Position numbers and translations under genes: made by a program. DNA of 64,000 bases from Sphaerisporangium krabiense (GTDB lineage Bacteria > Actinomycetota > Actinomycetes > Streptosporangiales > Streptosporangiaceae): assembly GCF_014200435.1 (NCBI RefSeq), contig NZ_JACHBR010000001.1, positions 3,441,501-3,505,500 of the forward strand, given 5' to 3'. The notes below the pieces were generated by a model. It ran no database searches. It was not told where the DNA came from and was given only the letters and a program-made list of their open reading frames with translations. Positions 27,521-38,326 of this stretch are shown in pieces. Position 1 is the first letter of the stretch. Each line of letters opens with the position of its first letter.

Positions 27521-28216
27521 GTGGAAGCCGAGCGCGGAGCGCGTCACGAACGGTGGAGCACCCGATGGAACGAGCAGGGCGCCCCGGCGCTGCGCCAGTT
27601 CCTCACGGGCATCCTGAGCGGGCGGCAGCAGGGCGCGGACGGCCCGGCCACGCATGAGCTGCGCGCCTCCGACGACGACCGCGAGCGCGTGGCCGAGGTC
27701 CTGCGCGAGGCCGTCGCGGACGGCCGGCTGACCGCGCTCGAACACGAGGAGCGCGTCGAGCGCCTCTACACCGCCCGCACGCTCGGCGAGCTGGTGGGCC
27801 TCACCGCCGACCTGCTCCCCGAGGAGCTCCAGCCCCTGCGCGCGGACGGGCGGCCGGTGATGGCCCTGTTCCGCTCCGAGCAGCGGGACGGCCGGTGGGT
27901 GGTGCCGTCCCACTACCCGGTGACCGCGATCGGCACCGGCGTCACGCTCGACCTGCGCGAGGCGCTGCTGCAGAGCTCCCACATCACCGTGCAGGCCACC
28001 GTGGTCGGGGCGACGCTCACGCTGGTCGTGCCCGAGGGCGTCCACGTGATCATCCCGGCGCAGTCGATGCTCGGCGGCAAGAAGAACCAGGCCCCGCGCG
28101 CGGTCCCCCCGGACGCCCCCGTCATCGAGGTCACCGGAATGATCATGATGGGCAGCGTCGTCACCAAGTACCCCAAGCCCCCCAAGCGCGGCTGGGGCCG
28201 CCGCCGCAGCCCGTGA
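27521..28216 (+). CDS. DUF1707 / LiaF-like C-terminal domain protein
   Basis: 231 residues from GTG 27521, with TAGTGT 7 bases upstream (leaderless pattern). Residues 46-100 form a DUF1707 domain (RASDDDRERVAEVLREA...GRLTALEHEER), and the C-terminal ~110 residues resemble the envelope-stress sensor domain of LiaF-type proteins. No membrane helix is seen, so this version appears cytosolic. Function unknown; envelope stress is an inference from the domain. Confidence 0.85.
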   Translation: MEAERGARHERWSTRWNEQGAPALRQFLTGILSGRQQGADGPATHELRASDDDRERVAEVLREAVADGRLTALEHEERVERLYTARTLGELVGLTADLLPEELQPLRADGRPVMALFRSEQRDGRWVVPSHYPVTAIGTGVTLDLREALLQSSHITVQATVVGATLTLVVPEGVHVIIPAQSMLGGKKNQAPRAVPPDAPVIEVTGMIMMGSVVTKYPKPPKRGWGRRRSP

Positions 28217-28219
28217 CGC

Positions 28220-29254
28220 TCAGCCGGCCGTGTCGAAGTTGATGGCGCTGTAGGCGCGCAGCTTCCAGAGCTGGTGCTCGCTCTCGACCTTGCGGACCGT
28301 TCCCGAACGCCCGCGCATCACCAGCGAGTTGGTGACCGCGACGCCGGAGCGGTAGCGGACCCCGGCCATCAGCTCGCCGTCGGTGATGCCCGAGGCGGCG
28401 AAGAAGACGTCCTCGGAGGCCACCAGGTCGTCGGTGGTGAGCACGCGGTCGAGGTCGTGCCCGGCGTCCAGCGCCCGCCTGCGCTCCTCGTCGTCCCTCG
28501 GCCACAGCTTGCCCTGGATCACCCCGCCCAGGCACTTCAGCGCGCAGGCCGCGATGATGCCCTCGGGCGTGCCGCCGATGCCCATCATCAGGTCGATGCC
28601 GGTGTCCCGGCGCGCCGCCATGATCGCCCCGGCCACGTCGCCGTCGGTGATGAACTTGATCCGCGCGCCGGTCTCGCGGATCTCCTTCACCAGGCGCTCG
28701 TGGCGCGGGCGGTCCAGCAGCACGACCATGACGTCGGACGCGGAGCAGTCCTTGGCGCGGGCGACCGCGTGGATGTTGGCGGACACCGAGGCGTTGATGT
28801 CCACCGCGTCCGCGGCCTCCGGGCCGGTGACCAGCTTGTCCATGTAGAACACCGCGGACGGGTCGTACATGGAGCCGCGCGCGCTGACGGCGATCACCGA
28901 GATGGCGTTGGGCATGCCGAGGGCGGTCAGCCGGGTTCCGTCGATCGGGTCCACGGCGACGTCGCACTCCGCGCCGCTGCCGTCGCCGACGCGCTCGCCG
29001 TTGTAGAGCATCGGCGCGTTGTCCTTCTCACCCTCGCCGATCACCACGTAGCCGTCCATGGACACCGTGTTGATCAGCTGGCGCATGGCGTTGACGGCCG
29101 CGCCGTCGGCGCCGTTCTTGTCCCCGCGGCCCACCCAGCGCGCCGCCGCCATCGCCGCCGCCTCCGTGACGCGGACGAGCTCCATCGCCAGGTTGCGGTC
29201 GGGGGCGCGCTCGCCGGTGGCCAGCGCGGGAGGTACGGACGTCTGTTCAGACAT
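28220..29254 (-). CDS. glpX: Fructose-1,6-bisphosphatase class II
   Basis: 344 residues from ATG 29254, with AGAGGGG upstream; the open frame extends much further but without family sequence. Motifs: [33 protein letters not shown] (metal-binding) and GIGGTPEG. It removes the 1-phosphate in gluconeogenesis. glpX close to fumarase, xseAB and ispH matches the arrangement in M. tuberculosis (Rv1098c-Rv1110), so this is ancestral gene order. Confidence 0.95.
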   Translation of the reverse strand: MSEQTSVPPALATGERAPDRNLAMELVRVTEAAAMAAARWVGRGDKNGADGAAVNAMRQLINTVSMDGYVVIGEGEKDNAPMLYNGERVGDGSGAECDVAVDPIDGTRLTALGMPNAISVIAVSARGSMYDPSAVFYMDKLVTGPEAADAVDINASVSANIHAVARAKDCSASDVMVVLLDRPRHERLVKEIRETGARIKFITDGDVAGAIMAARRDTGIDLMMGIGGTPEGIIAACALKCLGGVIQGKLWPRDDEERRRALDAGHDLDRVLTTDDLVASEDVFFAASGITDGELMAGVRYRSGVAVTNSLVMRGRSGTVRKVESEHQLWKLRAYSAINFDTAG

Positions 29255-29398
29255 GGTGACAAACCCCTCTGATGCATACCAAAGGCGACCAAGACGCCCT
29301 GTAGCAGACCTACCAGGTTGGCCGCTTTCTAATCCAGGCGACGGCAACGATGCTAGTTGTCTCACTTCCGTGGCCGACGGGGGGATACTGTCGCCTCC

Positions 29399-29995
29399 AT
29401 GAGCAGTGACACGGAACGACCGGTGGCTGCGCGCACCTCGGAACGCGGCGCCGCCACGCGCGGCGCCCTCCTGGACGCCGCCAGGGAGATTTTCGTCACA
29501 CGCGGCTTCGCCGACGCCGGGGTCACCGACGTCGTCTCCCGTGCGGGCGCCAGCGTGGGCTCGCTCTACCACCACTTCTCCGGCAAGGCGGACCTGTACC
29601 TCACCCTCTTCGAGGAGTTCCAGGGCCGCCAGACCCAGCGCACCCGGCAGGCCGTCCAGGCCGCCCGCGCCGAGGGCGAGTCCGACCCGATGCGGCTGTT
29701 CATCGCCGGCGCGCGCGCCTACCTCGAGGGGTGCTTCGACGAGCGCGAGCTCGCGGCCCTGTTCCTGCGCGGGGACGGCCCTCCCGGCTTCGAGGTCATC
29801 ATGCGCGACCGTATGCGCCAGTGGGCCCGCCGCAACGCCGCCCTCTTCGAGGACGACGAGGGCGCGCTGGTGGTCGTGGTGACAGGCGCCCTGGCCGCGG
29901 CCGTCTCCGAGGTCGCCCTGTCGCAGGACGTCACGGCCTCGCGCACGCTGGCCGAGAACGTCCTGAAGATCATCAGCCGTATCCACGGCCCGTAG
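29399..29995 (+). CDS. TetR family transcriptional regulator
   Basis: 198 residues. N-terminal HTH at about 20-66 ([13 protein letters not shown] ... [15 protein letters not shown]), then a helical ligand/dimer domain. ATG 29399 has TACTGT 7 bases upstream and no ribosome site (leaderless). Divergent from glpX with a 145-base gap; it may control itself or glpX, but no clear palindrome was seen. Confidence 0.92.
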   Translation: MSSDTERPVAARTSERGAATRGALLDAAREIFVTRGFADAGVTDVVSRAGASVGSLYHHFSGKADLYLTLFEEFQGRQTQRTRQAVQAARAEGESDPMRLFIAGARAYLEGCFDERELAALFLRGDGPPGFEVIMRDRMRQWARRNAALFEDDEGALVVVVTGALAAAVSEVALSQDVTASRTLAENVLKIISRIHGP

Positions 29996-30065
29996 GCCCG
30001 CGGGCACGGCTCCCCGGGCGACGCGCGTCCCGGACCGCCCTCCCCGGCCGGTAACCTGGCTGGTC

Positions 30066-30632
30066 GTGCGGCAATTCACACAAGGCTTCTACGGGTACGT
30101 GTTCGCCATGCTGGTGTGCCTGGGGATCGTCGGCGTGTTTCTGCTGATCACGCCGCAGAGCCGCACCCAGCACATCCCGAGGGTCGATTACTCGATCACC
30201 TTGAGCAACCTGCGGCGCGACGCCCCCTACGAGGTGCGCGCCCCCGAGCCCGTCCCGGCGGGCTGGACGCCGAACAGCTCAGAGGTCGACAAGAACGCCC
30301 ACGTCACCTGGCGGCTCGGCTTCGCGACGGCCGGCAAGTCGCACGCCATGCTCGCCCAGAGCGACGAGCCCGCCGCGCAGTTCGCCAACCGGATCGCCAA
30401 CAGCGACAAGGTGGTCGGCAGCCGCCAGATCAACGGGCTCACCTGGCAGGAGCGCTACCGCGAGGACAAGAAGCAGCGCACGCTCGTCAGCCTCCAGCCG
30501 GGCGTCACGCTCGTCGTCACCGGGCTGGCCGGCTGGGACGAGCTGTCCCAGCTCGCCGCTTCGCTGAAGGCCCAGCCCAAGACCGCCCCCGCACAGACCA
30601 CAGGGGCGGTGCCGTCCCCGATCCCGTCCTGA
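30066..30632 (+). CDS. DUF4245 membrane-anchored protein
   Basis: 188 residues from GTG 30066 (TAACCT 8 bases upstream, leaderless). One membrane helix at about 9-30 and an extracytoplasmic domain matching DUF4245 ([16 protein letters not shown], ... VTWRLGF). This family sits beside glpX in mycobacteria as well (Rv1100 position). Function unknown. It is convergent with xseB, 10 bases away. Confidence 0.88.
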   Translation: MRQFTQGFYGYVFAMLVCLGIVGVFLLITPQSRTQHIPRVDYSITLSNLRRDAPYEVRAPEPVPAGWTPNSSEVDKNAHVTWRLGFATAGKSHAMLAQSDEPAAQFANRIANSDKVVGSRQINGLTWQERYREDKKQRTLVSLQPGVTLVVTGLAGWDELSQLAASLKAQPKTAPAQTTGAVPSPIPS

Positions 30633-30642
30633 ACCGCGGCTG

Positions 30643-30882
30643 TCAGAAGGGGGCCTCCTCGGGGCCGTCCGGCCCCTCCTCGCGGCGGGCCATCGCCGCC
30701 GCGAGCCGCACACGCGCCCCCTGCAGCCACTCCTCGCAGATCGCGGCCAGCCGCTCGCCGCGCTCCCACAGCTCGATCGACTGCTCCAGCGTGAGACCGC
30801 CGGCCTCCAGGCGGCGCACGACCTCGGTCAGCTCCTCGCGGGCCCGTTCGTACGACGGCGTCTCCGCTTTCTGCTCAGCCAC
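30643..30882 (-). CDS. xseB: Exodeoxyribonuclease VII small subunit
   Basis: 79 residues, usual size. Helical-hairpin protein with the family core YERAREELTEVVRRLEAGGL and LEQSIELWERG. It stabilises the large subunit and controls its single-strand exonuclease activity. GTG 30882 has TAGGGT 6 bases upstream, although GGGAG next to the start might also act as a weak ribosome site. It lies 48 bases after xseA. Confidence 0.93.
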   Translation of the reverse strand: MAEQKAETPSYERAREELTEVVRRLEAGGLTLEQSIELWERGERLAAICEEWLQGARVRLAAAMARREEGPDGPEEAPF

Positions 30883-30930
30883 GCTCCCACCCTACGGGCA
30901 GCGCGGGCCCGGAGACGGCGTCACGGGGGG

Positions 30931-32142
30931 TCACGGGGCCGGCTTGGACACCGTGACGCCCACCCTGCCGTCCGAGAACCGCACGCTGAGCTCCTCGCCG
31001 CCGCCCACGTCCTGCGCCCGCCGCACGACCTCGCCCGACGGGAACTGCACGATCGCGTAGCCGCGTTCGAGCGTCGCGGCGGGGGACAGGGCGACCAGCC
31101 GGGCCCGCAGGTGCTCCAGCGAGTCGCCCGCGCGCTCCAGCGACGAGCCGAGGCAGCGGCGCGCCCGGTCGCGCAGGGCGTCCACCTGCTCGGCCCGGCG
31201 CTCGACCTCGCGCACCGGGTCGGCCAGCGACGGCCGCGAGCGCACCGCCGCCAGCCACGACGCCTCACGGTCCAGCCCGCCCGTCACCACGCGCCGTCCC
31301 CGGTCGCGGAGCTGCCGCACGAGGGCGAGCTGCTCGCCGACGTCCGGGACGACCTTCTTGGCCGCGTCGGTCGGCGTGGAGGCCCGCAGGTCGGCCACCA
31401 GGTCCAGCAGGGGGCTGTCCTGCTCGTGGCCGATCGCGCTGACGACGGGCGTACGGCAGGCCGCGACCGCGCGGACCAGCGACTCGTCCGAGAACGGCAG
31501 GAGGTCCTCCAGCGACCCGCCGCCCCGGGCGATGATGATCACATCGACGTCGCGGTCGGCGTCCAGCCGGTGCAGGGCGTCGGTGACCTCGGCCACCGCG
31601 TACGGCCCCTGCACCGCGACCGCCTCCACCTTGAACCGCACCGCGGGCCAGCGCCGCCGGGAGTTCTCCAGCACGTCGCGCTCGGCCGCCGAGTCGCGCC
31701 CGCAGATCAGGCCGATCGTGCCGGGCAGGAACGGCAGGCGCCGCTTGCGGTCGGCGTTGGCCAGGCCCTCGGCGACGATGATCTGCCGCAGCCGCTCCAG
31801 CCTGGCCAGGAGCTCGCCGATGCCCACCGGGCGGATCTCCAGCGCGGTGAAGGCGAACGAGCCCCTGTTCACCCAGAAGTCCGGCTTGACCAGCACGACG
31901 ACGCGGGCGCCGTCCACGGGCCGGGGGACGGCGGCCTCGTACACGCCGCGCGGGCAGGTCACCCGGGCCGAGACGTTCGCCACGGGATCGCGCAGCGTCA
32001 GGAACACCGTGCCGCCCCGGGAGGACAGGTCGGTGATCTGCCCCTCGGCCCAGACGGTGCCGAGCTTGCCGATCCACTGCGCCACCATCTGCAGCACCGA
32101 GCGGATCGGCAGCGGCTGCTCCGGTGAAGTCTTCGCGGCCAT
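30931..32142 (-). CDS. xseA: Exodeoxyribonuclease VII large subunit
   Basis: 403 residues. N-terminal OB fold (residues 10-110), then the catalytic domain with [37 protein letters not shown] and [17 protein letters not shown], and a coiled-coil C-terminus. It degrades single-stranded DNA to oligonucleotides with XseB. ATG 32142 has TAGGCT 6 bases upstream (leaderless). Shorter than the ~450-residue E. coli enzyme, as usual for actinobacteria. Confidence 0.94.
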   Translation of the reverse strand: MAAKTSPEQPLPIRSVLQMVAQWIGKLGTVWAEGQITDLSSRGGTVFLTLRDPVANVSARVTCPRGVYEAAVPRPVDGARVVVLVKPDFWVNRGSFAFTALEIRPVGIGELLARLERLRQIIVAEGLANADRKRRLPFLPGTIGLICGRDSAAERDVLENSRRRWPAVRFKVEAVAVQGPYAVAEVTDALHRLDADRDVDVIIIARGGGSLEDLLPFSDESLVRAVAACRTPVVSAIGHEQDSPLLDLVADLRASTPTDAAKKVVPDVGEQLALVRQLRDRGRRVVTGGLDREASWLAAVRSRPSLADPVREVERRAEQVDALRDRARRCLGSSLERAGDSLEHLRARLVALSPAATLERGYAIVQFPSGEVVRRAQDVGGGEELSVRFSDGRVGVTVSKPAP

Positions 32143-32167
32143 GCGGGCAGCCTACAAACGATCCCGC

Positions 32168-33232
32168 CTACTCACCGGCTTCCAGCTTCGCCAGGCGCTT
32201 GGCGTACATCTGGACGATGTCGTCCCTGGCGGAGGTCTTCCGCTCGTACTCCAGCAGCTCGCGGATCTGGTCGGCCGACTTGCCCCGCAGCCGCGCGCGC
32301 AGCGACGCCATGGTCAGCGTGGAGTAGCCGGGCAGCGGCTCGGCCAGCGTCGGCGTGGTGCCCGCCGGGGAGGTGACCTCCTCGGCCGCGGCCGCCTGCT
32401 CCGCGGCGGGCCTGGCGGCCTCGGCCAGCTTGCCCGTCTCGGCCTTCGGCGTGCCGGCGCCCGGCTTCGGCGCCTCGGCCTGCGCGGCCTTCGCCTCGGC
32501 CTCGGCGGCCTGGGTGTCCTGGGCGGCCTCGGTGTCCGGGACGGTCTCGGCGGGCTTGGCGGCCCTGCGCGTGGTGGACCTGGTCCCGGCCGGCTTGGCG
32601 GTGGGCTTCGTGGCGGGCTTGGCGGTGGCGGCCCGCGGCTTACGGGCCCGAGTGACGGGCTTGGCCTGCGCCGTCTCCGCCACCTCGGCCACCGGCGCCT
32701 CGGCCTGCTCCTGCGGCGTCACGGCTTCCTCGGCCACGTCCTCGACGGCGGGCTCGGCGGTGGGCTCGGGGGCCGGCTTCATCGGAGGCGCGGGCGGGAC
32801 GGGCGGCGCGGCGGCCGGCTCGGTCCTCGGCGCGGACCCGTTGGCGCCCTCCGGCGCCGACGCCGGGCGCGGCGCGAAGATGACCGGCTCGCGCCGGGCG
32901 GGCTTCGGCGGCGCGGCCTCCTCGTCCTCCTCGTCCTCCTCGGCCTCCTCCCGCACGCCGACGGCGGCGGCGGCGGCGGCCCACTCGTCCCGCGCCGCGG
33001 TGTCGGCGGCGGTGGTCCCGGAGGTCTTCCGCTCCTCTTCCTCCGAGGTCAGCAGCCTCTTGAGGCCGGAACGGACGCGGTCGCTGAACATCAGCGCCTG
33101 CCCCACTCCGGTGATCGCGGTCTGCAGCACGTTGAGGGGAAGGTCCTTGGCCTTCTCCTTGAGCTCGCCGGGGTTGGAGACGGTTTGTCGGACGTTCTTG
33201 GCCATGGTGCGGACGATGTCGCTCAGTGACAT
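32168..33232 (-). CDS. Lipid-droplet-associated-type protein (Rv1109c-like position)
   Basis: 354 residues from ATG 33232 behind AGGAG. Residues 1-60 form an amphipathic helical segment (MSLSDIVRTMAKNVRQTV), the middle ~200 residues are Ala/Pro/Glu/Lys-rich and disordered, and residues 300-350 are helical (MASLRARLRGKSADQIRELL). Position between xseA and ispH equals M. tuberculosis Rv1109c, whose family is annotated as lipid-droplet-associated. No enzymatic motif. Role by family name only. Confidence 0.7.
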   Translation of the reverse strand: MSLSDIVRTMAKNVRQTVSNPGELKEKAKDLPLNVLQTAITGVGQALMFSDRVRSGLKRLLTSEEEERKTSGTTAADTAARDEWAAAAAAVGVREEAEEDEEDEEAAPPKPARREPVIFAPRPASAPEGANGSAPRTEPAAAPPVPPAPPMKPAPEPTAEPAVEDVAEEAVTPQEQAEAPVAEVAETAQAKPVTRARKPRAATAKPATKPTAKPAGTRSTTRRAAKPAETVPDTEAAQDTQAAEAEAKAAQAEAPKPGAGTPKAETGKLAEAARPAAEQAAAAEEVTSPAGTTPTLAEPLPGYSTLTMASLRARLRGKSADQIRELLEYERKTSARDDIVQMYAKRLAKLEAGE

Positions 33233-33434
33233 GCCGGCTCCTTGGAGATCTGATTAATGGACGGCCAGTCTCTGTCCTGAACTGAGCCGATTGAGCGCGA
33301 GAGGTGGTCGGACGGGGTGATCGGACACTGCCGTCGCACACTCCCTCAAGCATAGGAAACCAGATAATTCACGCGTGCCTCCGTAACTCCCGCCCATGGA
33401 CCCCCACCAATCGGCGAGCACATAGCATGAGCAC

Positions 33435-34406
33435 ATGACTTCGGAGACGTCTGAGACCCGTCGTGTCCTGGTGGCCAAGCCGCGCGGTTACTGCGCGGGG
33501 GTCGACCGCGCCGTCCAGACCGTCGAGAAGGCCCTGGACCTCTACGGCGCGCCCGTCTACGTCCGCAAGCAGATCGTCCACAACACCCACGTGGTCCAAA
33601 CCCTGGAGAAGCGTGGCGCGATCTTCGTCGACGAGACCGAAGAGGTCCCCGAGGGCGCGATCGTCGTCTTCTCCGCCCACGGCGTCGCCCCGGCCGTCCA
33701 CGAGCAGGCGTCCCGGCGGGCGCTCAAGACCATCGACGCCACGTGCCCGCTGGTCACCAAGGTCCACAACGAGGCCAAGCGCTTCGCCGCCGCCGACTAC
33801 GACATCCTGCTGATCGGCCACGAGGGCCACGAGGAGGTCGAGGGCACGGCAGGGGAGGCCCCCGCGCACATCCAGCTCGTCGACGGCATCGGCGGCGTCG
33901 CCGGCGTCCAGGTGCGCGACCCCGAGCGCGTCGTCTGGCTCTCCCAGACCACGCTTTCCGTGGACGAGACCACCGAGACCGTCTCCCGGCTCCGCGAGCG
34001 CTTCCCGAACCTGATCGACCCGCCCAGCGACGACATCTGCTACGCCACGCAGAACCGCCAGACGGCCGTCAAGGAGATCGCCCGCGAGGCGCAGCTCGTC
34101 ATCGTCGTCGGCTCGACCAACTCCTCGAACTCCAAGCGCCTGGTCGAGGTCGCCAAGGACGCCGGAGCCGACGCCTCCTACCTGGTGGACGACGCGTCCT
34201 TCGTCCGTGACGAGTGGCTGGACGGCGTCACCACGGTCGGCGTGACCAGCGGGGCCTCCGTCCCCGAGGAACTCGTCGAAGGCGTGCTCGCCCGCCTGGC
34301 GTCCCACGGCTTCGCCGACGTCCACGAGGTCGAGTCCGTCCCGGAGAGCGTCCGCTTCGCCCTCCCCCACGAGCTACGCCGCGACCTCCGCACCACCACC
34401 GCCTGA
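33435..34406 (+). CDS. ispH: 4-hydroxy-3-methylbut-2-enyl diphosphate reductase
   Basis: 323 residues, last enzyme of the MEP isoprenoid pathway, making IPP and DMAPP. The three [4Fe-4S] Cys are present: GYCAGVDRA (C20), DATCPLV (C104) and [11 protein letters not shown] (C202). The catalytic Glu region ATQNRQ and the N-terminal KPRGYC are typical. ATG 33435 has TAGCAT 6 bases upstream (leaderless). Confidence 0.96.
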   Translation: MTSETSETRRVLVAKPRGYCAGVDRAVQTVEKALDLYGAPVYVRKQIVHNTHVVQTLEKRGAIFVDETEEVPEGAIVVFSAHGVAPAVHEQASRRALKTIDATCPLVTKVHNEAKRFAAADYDILLIGHEGHEEVEGTAGEAPAHIQLVDGIGGVAGVQVRDPERVVWLSQTTLSVDETTETVSRLRERFPNLIDPPSDDICYATQNRQTAVKEIAREAQLVIVVGSTNSSNSKRLVEVAKDAGADASYLVDDASFVRDEWLDGVTTVGVTSGASVPEELVEGVLARLASHGFADVHEVESVPESVRFALPHELRRDLRTTTA

Positions 34407-34436
34407 CCCGGCGCCTCGGGCGTCGAAGCCATCGGC

Positions 34437-34985
34437 TCAGCCGGTGTCGAGGGTCACGTCCGCGCGCTCCGGGACGCGGTCGGCGGTGAAGTACTCCGCC
34501 TCCTGCCGGGCCCACCGCTCCCAGTGCGGGCGGTACGCCTCGCCGTCCTCCGGGCGGCCGAGGGCGCGGCGTCTGCGCACGGGCGGCGGCGCGTCCAGCC
34601 AGATCAGCGCGGACAGGTACGGCCCCGCGGCCAGCGACCCCGCTCCGGCGCCCTCGACCACCACCACCTCGGACGGCGGCAGCGCGCGCCACCCGGCGTA
34701 CGAGCCGAGCGTCCAGTCGTAGCACCGCCAGCGCGGGGACTCCCCGGCCGCCAGGGGACGCAGCACCCACTCCACGAGCCGCTCCGCGCCCGCCCGCAAC
34801 CCCTCCCAGCCCGGATAGAAGTCCTCCATGTGGACGAGCCCGGCATCCAGCTCCGCGGCCAGCGCGCGCCCCAGCGTGGTCTTCCCGGACCCGGACGGCC
34901 CCTCGATCGCCACCACCCGTGCCCGCTCGGCCCGCAACCGCACGGCCAGCACGCGAGCCGCGTCGGCGGAAAGATCATCGGGCAT
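34437..34985 (-). CDS. P-loop nucleoside/uridine kinase-like protein
   Basis: 182 residues from ATG 34985. P-loop GPSGSGKTT near residue 25, then MEDFYPGWEGL and VVVEGAGAG, the usual order for uridine kinase-like enzymes. Substrate not fixed. It begins 11 bases after the DUF6542 gene, probably in one operon. Confidence 0.85.
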   Translation of the reverse strand: MPDDLSADAARVLAVRLRAERARVVAIEGPSGSGKTTLGRALAAELDAGLVHMEDFYPGWEGLRAGAERLVEWVLRPLAAGESPRWRCYDWTLGSYAGWRALPPSEVVVVEGAGAGSLAAGPYLSALIWLDAPPPVRRRRALGRPEDGEAYRPHWERWARQEAEYFTADRVPERADVTLDTG

Positions 34986-34996
34986 GGCCGAGGACG

Positions 34997-35539
34997 TCAG
35001 TCCTTCTCCTGCTCCCGCGTCGAGCCGTACACGCGCGGCTCGAAGTACCCCTCCGGCTCCGGCGCGTACACGGGCGCCTCGGCGCCGGACCGGCGGCCCC
35101 GCCCCCCGGCGGCCGCCGCCGCGGCACGGTTCGCCCGCAGCTCGGCCCGCAGTTCGCTCACGCTCTCGGTCAGCCCCCGGAACCACGCCACCCCGAGCAC
35201 CAGCGCCGACCCGGCGAACAGCCACGGCGCCCCCGCGGAAAGGTCGGTGAAGAGCCCGACACCGAGCGCCTGCACCAGCGACGGCGCCCCGAACGCGCCG
35301 ATCAGGGCGCTGATCAGCGTGGCGACGAAGAACACCAGCGGCGGGGTGACCACCAGGGACAGCAGCTCGCGCGGCTGCACCAGCAGGACCCCCGCCAGGC
35401 ACGCCACGCAGAAGACCAGCCCCACGACCGTCGAGGACGCCGCGGCCTGGGCGAGGAGCGTGCACACGAAGACGAGCGCGATCGCGCCCCGGGCGGTCAG
35501 CCGGAGTCCCGGTCGTCGCCCGCGTTCCTGTGTCACCAC
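34997..35539 (-). CDS. DUF6542-type integral membrane protein
   Basis: 180 residues from GTG 35539, chosen for GGAGGGG six bases upstream; an ATG at 35569 is in frame but lacks such a site. Four hydrophobic segments between residues 15 and 115, then a charged helix and a tail rich in Arg, Glu and Tyr. Position next to ispH matches the Rv1111c slot. Function unknown. Confidence 0.75.
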   Translation of the reverse strand: MVTQERGRRPGLRLTARGAIALVFVCTLLAQAAASSTVVGLVFCVACLAGVLLVQPRELLSLVVTPPLVFFVATLISALIGAFGAPSLVQALGVGLFTDLSAGAPWLFAGSALVLGVAWFRGLTESVSELRAELRANRAAAAAAGGRGRRSGAEAPVYAPEPEGYFEPRVYGSTREQEKD

Positions 35540-35588
35540 TGTCGCCCCTCCCGGCCTGGTCGGCGGCATCACGGCCGGCGGGTCGGCC

Positions 35589-36977
35589 CTACGACGAGTC
35601 TCGCGCCAACTTACCGTTCGCACGAAGCCCCTGGAACGGGCTTGCCGTCTCTTCACCGTCGGCTTGCGGGTACGCTGCCTCCCCGCCACCGTCCCCACGC
35701 TCCCCGTAGCCGTCCGGATCGCCGTCCGTGGCCGGCTCGCCGTCCAGTTCCGGCATCGAGGGCGGTCTCGGCATCTCCTCGACCGGCTCGGGCGCGGGGA
35801 GCGGCCCGTCCACCACGCCGAGGTCGTTGAGCTTGCGCGCGCTCACCAGCACCCGCCCCTCCAGCGACCCGACGCTCTTGTTGTACGCGATCACCGCCCG
35901 GCTCAGCGCCTTGCCCACCGCGTCCACGTTGCGCCCGAGCACGCCCAGCCGCTCGTACAGCTCCTTGCCCAGGTCGAACACCGCGCGGGCGTTCTCGCTC
36001 AGCGCCTGCTGCTGCCAGGCGTACTGCGCCGTCCTGAGCATGGTGATCAGCGTGGTCGGGGTGGCGATGTGGACACGCCTGGTCATGGCGTGCTCCAGCA
36101 GGCCGGGGTCGCGCTCCAGCGCGGGCGACAGGAACGCCTCTCCCGGGACGAACAGCACCACGAACTCCGGCGCGGGGCTGAACGCCTGCCAGTACGCCTT
36201 GGACGCCAGCCGGTCGACGTGGTCGCGCAGGTGGCGGGCGTGGGCGTCCAGCCGCGCGTCCTGCATCTCGCTCTCGCCCGCCTCCGCCGCCTCCAGGTAG
36301 GCCGCCAGCGACACCTTGGAGTCCACGACGATGTTCTTGCCGCCCGCCAGCCGCACCACCATGTCGGGCCGTACGACGCCGTCCGCGGTCGAGGCGCTCG
36401 CCTGCTCGTCGAAGTCGCAGAACCGGGACATCCCGGCGATCTCCGCGACCCTGCGGAGCTGGAGCTCCCCCCACCGTCCTCGGGCCTCCGGACGCCGCAG
36501 CGCCCGCACCAGCGCCGTCGTCTGCGCCTTGAGCTGCTCGGAGCTCTGCCGTACGAACTCCATCTGCTTGCCCAGCTCGGCCCGCGCGACGCGGTGCCCG
36601 GTCTCGCTCTCGCGAAGCTGCTCCTGCACCTTGGCCAGGGTCTCGCGCAGCGGGGCCACCAGGTTCTCGACGGCCTGCCTGCGCTGCTCCAGGTCTCCGG
36701 CCGCGTCGGCGCGCGAGGCGGCGAAACGGCTCTCGGCCAGTTCCAGGAAGCGCAGATTGTTGACGTCCAGGGCGCGGTTCGACAGCGTCTGGAAGCGCTG
36801 GGCCATCTGCTCCTCGACGTAGGTCACCTTCTCCTCCGCGGCCACCGCCCGCGCCTCGGCCAGCGCGACCTTCGCCTCGGCCTCGCGCTGGGCCGCGCCC
36901 GCGCGCGCCCGGCCGAGCACGAGGCCGATGACCAGCCCGGCGGCCAGTCCGACGGCCAGTTGGAAGGCCAGTGCCAT
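35589..36977 (-). CDS. rmuC: DNA recombination protein RmuC
   Basis: 462 residues from ATG 36977, with GGGAG nine bases upstream; ATGs at 36986 and 36995 are in frame. N-terminal membrane anchor, a coiled coil at about 30-150, then the nuclease-like domain with RGRWGELQLRRV, DMVVRLAGGKNIVVDSKV (acidic/Lys active-site-like residues) and the TPTTLITMLRT segment. It limits DNA inversions and genome rearrangement in E. coli. C-terminal ~75 residues are acidic and disordered. Divergent from ychF. Confidence 0.92.
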   Translation of the reverse strand: MALAFQLAVGLAAGLVIGLVLGRARAGAAQREAEAKVALAEARAVAAEEKVTYVEEQMAQRFQTLSNRALDVNNLRFLELAESRFAASRADAAGDLEQRRQAVENLVAPLRETLAKVQEQLRESETGHRVARAELGKQMEFVRQSSEQLKAQTTALVRALRRPEARGRWGELQLRRVAEIAGMSRFCDFDEQASASTADGVVRPDMVVRLAGGKNIVVDSKVSLAAYLEAAEAGESEMQDARLDAHARHLRDHVDRLASKAYWQAFSPAPEFVVLFVPGEAFLSPALERDPGLLEHAMTRRVHIATPTTLITMLRTAQYAWQQQALSENARAVFDLGKELYERLGVLGRNVDAVGKALSRAVIAYNKSVGSLEGRVLVSARKLNDLGVVDGPLPAPEPVEEMPRPPSMPELDGEPATDGDPDGYGERGDGGGEAAYPQADGEETASPFQGLRANGKLARDSS

Positions 36978-37058
36978 CACGTCCATCTCCCGCATGATTC
37001 CAGTCCGCGCCTCAGCCCGTGTCCGGTGTGGAGCCGGAGCACCGTAAACTCGGCGAAC

Positions 37059-38135
<1,077 letters not shown>

Positions 38136-38232
38136 CCGGCCAGAAGACGCACCCCTCCGGCGAACCTGCCCGGACACAGGTGAAACGTTCGTGATACCTT
38201 CGCGGCGCCGTGCAGTGCCGCGAACCGAGGAG

Positions 38233-38286
38233 GTGAGACCGATCAACGCTGTGACAGGTCGGGGCTCCCTCCCGCGCATGGCCTAG
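38233..38286 (+). CDS. Candidate 17-residue leader peptide upstream of hydrolase
   Basis: GTG 38233 to TAG 38286 encodes MRPINAVTGRGSLPRMA. A near-consensus GAGGAGGTGAG overlaps its first codon, and the only triplet at normal spacing from it is ATC at 38241, in the same frame. The 3' half of the mini-ORF folds: GCTCCCT (38264-38270) pairs with AGGGAGC (38285-38291). The hydrolase starts 40 bases downstream. A translated attenuator is one reading; chance is another. Confidence 0.4.
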   Translation: MRPINAVTGRGSLPRMA

Positions 38287-38326
38287 GGAGCGCCCGCGCA
38301 AGGCATCCCGAAAGGCTTGAAACGCT

